Source: Paraburkholderia humisilvae (GTDB taxonomy: Bacteria; Pseudomonadota; Gammaproteobacteria; Burkholderiales; Burkholderiaceae). From it: 64,000 nucleotides of DNA. The position numbers and the translations under genes were made by a program. The stretch spans positions 62,001-126,000 of the forward strand of contig NZ_CADIKH010000021.1 of the NCBI RefSeq assembly GCF_902859855.1, in the 5' to 3' direction. Shown here piece by piece: positions 60,803 to 64,000 of this stretch. Each line of letters begins with the position of its first letter. Position 1 is the stretch's first letter. A model generated the notes under the pieces. That model was not told the DNA's origin and did not search any database. It saw only the letters and a list, made by a program, of their open reading frames with translations.

Positions 60803-62365
60803 ATGGGCAAGCATCCATTGCCGGGCAGCGAACGGGCTGTGGCCGAAGGGTCGCAAGTGGTCGGGCGCTGCGACCCGGCCGAAACAATCGAAGCGGTGGT
60901 CATGCTGCGGCGCCAGCAGGAAGCGCAGTTCCAACAGCTGGTGCGCGGGATCGAGTCGGGCTCGTCCGGCGCCGTGCCGATTTCGCGCGACGAACTGGAA
61001 CAACGCTTCGGCGCGTCGCCTGCGGACATCGCGACACTGAAGGCGTTTGCCGCGCAACACGGGCTCAACGTGGTGCGTGAAGACCCGGCTGCCCGTACCG
61101 TGGTGCTGAGCGGCACGATCGCGCAGTTCCAGAGCGCATTCGATGTCGAACTACAGCACTACGAGCACCGTTCGATTGGCCGCTACCGCGGGCGCACTGG
61201 CGCAATCAGCGTGCCCGACGATCTGAATGGCGTGGTGACCGCGGTGCTCGGGCTCGACAACCGTCCGCAGGCGCGTCCGCACTTTCGTATCAGGCCGCCG
61301 TTCCGGCCCGCGCGGGCGGAACCGGCGGTGTCGTTCACGCCATTGCAGCTTGCGTCGCTGTACCGCTTTCCGCAGGGCGACGGCGGCGGCGAATGCATCG
61401 GCATTGTCGAGCTGGGCGGCGGCTATCGAACGTCCGACCTGATCGCCTATTTCTCCAGCCTCGGCGTGAAGGCGCCGAAGGTCGTGCCGCTCGGCGTCGA
61501 CCAGGTCGGCAACGATCCGACTGGCGACCCGGGTGGCCCGGACGGCGAGGTGACGCTCGACATCGAAATCGCCGGCGCGATTGCTCCGGGCGCGACGCTG
61601 GCTGTGTATTTCGCGCCGAACAGCGACGCAGGTTTTGTCGATGCGGTGAGCCGCGCGGTGCACGACACCACGTACAAGCCGTCGGTCATTTCGATCAGTT
61701 GGGGCGCGTCGGAATCCACGTGGACCGAGCAGTCGATGCAGGCGTTCAACGATGTGCTGCAATCGGCGATGGCGATCGGCGTGACCATCTGTGCGGCCGC
61801 GGGAGACAGCGGCTCGAGCGATGGCGTTGGCGACGGACAGGACCACGTCGATTTCCCCGCGTCGAGTCCCTATGTGCTCGCGTGCGGTGGGACGAGTGTC
61901 GAAGTGTCCGGACAATCGATCGTGCGTGAAGTTGTGTGGAACGACGGCGCGAACGGCGGGGCGACGGGCGGCGGTGTCAGCACGGTGTTTCCGGTGCCCG
62001 CGTGGCAGGAAGGCTTGTCGGCTGCGGGCTCGCATGGCGGCAACACGCCGCTCGTGCGGCGCGGCGTCCCGGATGTCGCGGCCGATGCCTCGCCCACCAC
62101 CGGTTACGACGTGCTGATTGGCGGACAGAATACGGTGGTCGGCGGCACCAGCGCGGTCGCACCGCTGTGGGCGGCGCTGATCGCCCGCATCAACGCGGCG
62201 AAGGGGCAGCAAGCAGGGTTTGTCAACGCGAAGCTATATAAGGCGGCGAACGTCTGCAACGACATCACGCAGGGCAATAACGGCAGTTATGCAGCCGTGT
62301 CCGGGTGGGACGCCTGTACAGGTCTCGGCAGCCCTGATGGCGCAAAGGTGGCGGCGGCACTCTAG
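60803..62365 (+). CDS. S53 family serine-carboxyl peptidase (sedolisin/kumamolisin type)
   Basis: A 520-residue proenzyme. Residues about 1-170 are the pro-segment (pro-kumamolisin fold, with VVLSGTIAQFQSAFDVELQHY). The catalytic domain follows with Glu249 and Asp253 (GEVTLDIEI), oxyanion Asp335 (AAGDSGSSD) and nucleophile Ser450 in GGTSAVAPLWA; near the end DITQGNNGSYAAVSGWDACTGLG is the calcium site. These peptidases are secreted, self-processing and active at acid pH. No Sec signal is seen at the N-terminus, as in other bacterial members, so the export route is unclear. GGAGG lies about ten bases before the ATG. An S10 peptidase follows. Confidence 0.93.
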   Translation: MGKHPLPGSERAVAEGSQVVGRCDPAETIEAVVMLRRQQEAQFQQLVRGIESGSSGAVPISRDELEQRFGASPADIATLKAFAAQHGLNVVREDPAARTVVLSGTIAQFQSAFDVELQHYEHRSIGRYRGRTGAISVPDDLNGVVTAVLGLDNRPQARPHFRIRPPFRPARAEPAVSFTPLQLASLYRFPQGDGGGECIGIVELGGGYRTSDLIAYFSSLGVKAPKVVPLGVDQVGNDPTGDPGGPDGEVTLDIEIAGAIAPGATLAVYFAPNSDAGFVDAVSRAVHDTTYKPSVISISWGASESTWTEQSMQAFNDVLQSAMAIGVTICAAAGDSGSSDGVGDGQDHVDFPASSPYVLACGGTSVEVSGQSIVREVVWNDGANGGATGGGVSTVFPVPAWQEGLSAAGSHGGNTPLVRRGVPDVAADASPTTGYDVLIGGQNTVVGGTSAVAPLWAALIARINAAKGQQAGFVNAKLYKAANVCNDITQGNNGSYAAVSGWDACTGLGSPDGAKVAAAL

Positions 62366-62502
62366 GTTGGCAATGGACGTGGTCAACGTATGTGTGGCGC
62401 GGTTGCGGCACACGCGCGGCGCAGCGATGAAAGCGGCATTGCGGTGCCCTTGCGATGGTCACGTGGCGTGGTTTTGACGGTCATGCATTCTATGGAGCGA
62501 TC

Positions 62503-64000
62503 ATGGCAAACAACGAATCAGCTTCTGGCGGTCTGCAGTCGTCTCACAATTCGGGGGCATCGTCCGGCGGGGCGGGCCACAGCGCACCGCATCATGCGGG
62601 CGATCAGCCATTCTTCGATCCCGTCGCCTATGGCAACGGTCCCGACGATTCAGTCACTGACTCAAGCGAAAACGCGGCCATCACCCGGCATTCAATCGAC
62701 ATCGGCGGCAAGAAGATCCACTACACGGCAACGGCCGGTCATCTGGTGACGGTCGACCCGAGTAGTTCACAGCCGGATGCGAAGATGTTCTACGTCGCGT
62801 TTACGCAGGACGGTCAGAAAGAGGATGCGCGTCCGCTCACGTTTTTCTACAACGGTGGGCCGGGGTCGTCGTCGGTATTCGTGCTGCTCGGGTCGTTCGC
62901 GCCCCGGCGTATCAAAACGTCGATGCCGAACTTCACGCCGCCGGCGCCGTACCAGATGGAAGATAATCCGGACAGTCTGCTCGACAAAAGCGACCTCGTC
63001 TTTATCAATCCGGTCGGCACGGGCTACTCGGCCGCGATCGCACCGCATAAGAATCGCGATTTCTGGGGCGTCGACCAGGACGCGGACTCGATCAAACAGT
63101 TCATCAAGCGCTTTCTGACGAAGAACAATCGCTGGAACTCACCCAAGTTTCTGTTCGGGGAATCGTACGGTACGGCGCGCAGTTGCGTGCTCGCATACAG
63201 GCTGCACGAAGACGGCGTCGACCTGAACGGCGTGACGCTGCAGTCGTCGATTCTCGACTACACGCAATCGGGCAATCCGGTCGGCGCGCTGCCGACCGCG
63301 GCGGCGGACGCGTGGTTCCACAAGAAGCTTGGCGTCGCGCCGACGCCGACCAATCTCGGTGCGTTTGCCGAGGAAGTGGCGCAATTCGCGCGCACCGACT
63401 ATCTCGCGGCGTTGCGTAAGTTTCCTGCCACAGACGACGCGACCGTCGGCAAGCTGAGCGAGTACACCGGCATCGACAAGACGACACTGCTCGCGTGGAG
63501 CCTCGATATCGCGGCATACGATAGCCGCGGAAACTCGCTGTTCCTGACGACGCTGCTGAAATCGAAAGGTCTCGCGCTCGGCGCGTACGACGGCCGCGTC
63601 ACGGCAATCGAAACCGGTATTGCCGGACAGATCGATCCGAACTCCGGTGGCAACGACCCGACCATGACGGCCGTAACGGGCGTGTACACGACCATGTGGA
63701 ACACGTATCTGAACGAGCAACTGAAGTTCACGTCGAATTCGGCGTTCACCGACCTGAACGATCAGGCATTCCAGAATTGGGACTTTGGCCATATCGACCC
63801 CACCGGCGCGCAGAAAGGCGTCGATGCGCACGGCAACGTCGTGCTCTACACGGCGGGCGACCTTGCCGCGGTGATGGCGCTGAACGTCGATCTGAAAGTT
63901 CTGTCCGCAAACGGCTTCTACGATTTCGTCACACCGTTCTATCAGACGATTATCGACTTGCAGCGCATGCCGCTTGTCAGCCAGCAGGTGCGTGAGAATC
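62503..64000 (+). CDS. S10 family serine carboxypeptidase, 3' end outside window
   Basis: The frame is open from the ATG at 62503 (GGAG seven bases upstream) to the right edge, 499 codons. The first ~45 residues are Ser/Gly/His-rich and disordered. The fold follows with FFYNGGPGSSSVF (oxyanion/substrate loop), FINPVGTGYS and nucleophile Ser221 in GESYGTAR; the catalytic Asp region ANGFYDFVTPF lies near the cut end and the final His is beyond it. No signal peptide is evident. S10 enzymes remove C-terminal residues at acid pH. It follows the S53 peptidase by 137 bases on the same strand, probably cotranscribed. Confidence 0.9.
   Translation, partial: MANNESASGGLQSSHNSGASSGGAGHSAPHHAGDQPFFDPVAYGNGPDDSVTDSSENAAITRHSIDIGGKKIHYTATAGHLVTVDPSSSQPDAKMFYVAFTQDGQKEDARPLTFFYNGGPGSSSVFVLLGSFAPRRIKTSMPNFTPPAPYQMEDNPDSLLDKSDLVFINPVGTGYSAAIAPHKNRDFWGVDQDADSIKQFIKRFLTKNNRWNSPKFLFGESYGTARSCVLAYRLHEDGVDLNGVTLQSSILDYTQSGNPVGALPTAAADAWFHKKLGVAPTPTNLGAFAEEVAQFARTDYLAALRKFPATDDATVGKLSEYTGIDKTTLLAWSLDIAAYDSRGNSLFLTTLLKSKGLALGAYDGRVTAIETGIAGQIDPNSGGNDPTMTAVTGVYTTMWNTYLNEQLKFTSNSAFTDLNDQAFQNWDFGHIDPTGAQKGVDAHGNVVLYTAGDLAAVMALNVDLKVLSANGFYDFVTPFYQTIIDLQRMPLVSQQVREN

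Overview
The window looks like chromosomal or megaplasmid DNA of a beta-proteobacterium in Burkholderia sensu lato, probably Paraburkholderia or a close relative. The basis is high GC with strong G/C third positions, genus-typical small families (DUF3563, DUF4148, DUF1289, a short proline-rich secreted-type protein), and the mix of LysR/AraC/Lrp regulators, chemoreceptors, a Mo-dependent aldehyde oxidoreductase and an S53 peptidase. No rRNA, tRNA, IS element, integrase or CRISPR array was recognised. The species is inferred, not proven.

Layout. 1-3.0 kb is sparsely coding and less GC-rich: a hotdog-fold gene cut by the left edge, one unrecognised gene, a DUF3563 peptide and a small exported protein. 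3.0-4.5 kb is a DUF2252 kinase-fold protein. 5.46-7.74 kb is the most striking gene, a 757-residue protein whose C-terminal third carries the Cys/His pair of CNF-type glutamine deamidase toxins. 7.8-12.2 kb holds a class B penicillin-binding protein with a one-base frameshift, aquaporin Z and a Cache chemoreceptor. 12.85-16.85 kb is an aminoethylphosphonate operon: a PEP mutase/nucleotidyltransferase fusion, phosphonopyruvate decarboxylase and a transaminase. It should supply a nucleotide-activated aminoethylphosphonate, but no glycan or lipid transferase lies nearby. 17.1-18.8 kb is a hipBA toxin-antitoxin operon preceded by four evenly spaced operators.

19.5-22.2 kb is a DipZ-type thiol transporter with MsrA (extracytoplasmic thiol and methionine repair). 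22.4-26.2 kb is a D-tartrate unit: a LysR regulator divergent from D-tartrate dehydratase, then a DctA permease. A second chemoreceptor with a candidate FliA promoter follows. 28-32.5 kb has envelope and small-molecule genes, including a membrane protein with a repeat-encoded lysine-rich tail. 32.7-44.3 kb is oxidation chemistry: a MocA-like nucleotidyltransferase, an AraC regulator, an alpha/beta hydrolase, a GMC oxidoreductase, an aldehyde dehydrogenase (frameshifted), a GST and a PaoABC-type periplasmic aldehyde oxidoreductase.

45-54.5 kb holds a DUF4148 protein, a FixJ-type response regulator, a LysR regulator, an aspartate carbamoyltransferase with an N-terminal helix-turn-helix, an MHYT-GGDEF-EAL c-di-GMP protein, an orphan NifQ, a periplasmic protein, an FUSC transporter and a LysE exporter. 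54.7-64 kb has a beta-propeller protein, an ArsR/NemA pair, an Lrp/LysE divergent pair, several small conserved proteins, and two peptidases of acid-active families (S53 and S10), the last running off the right edge. Both frameshifts are single-base events in otherwise intact genes, so sequencing error is as likely as real decay.
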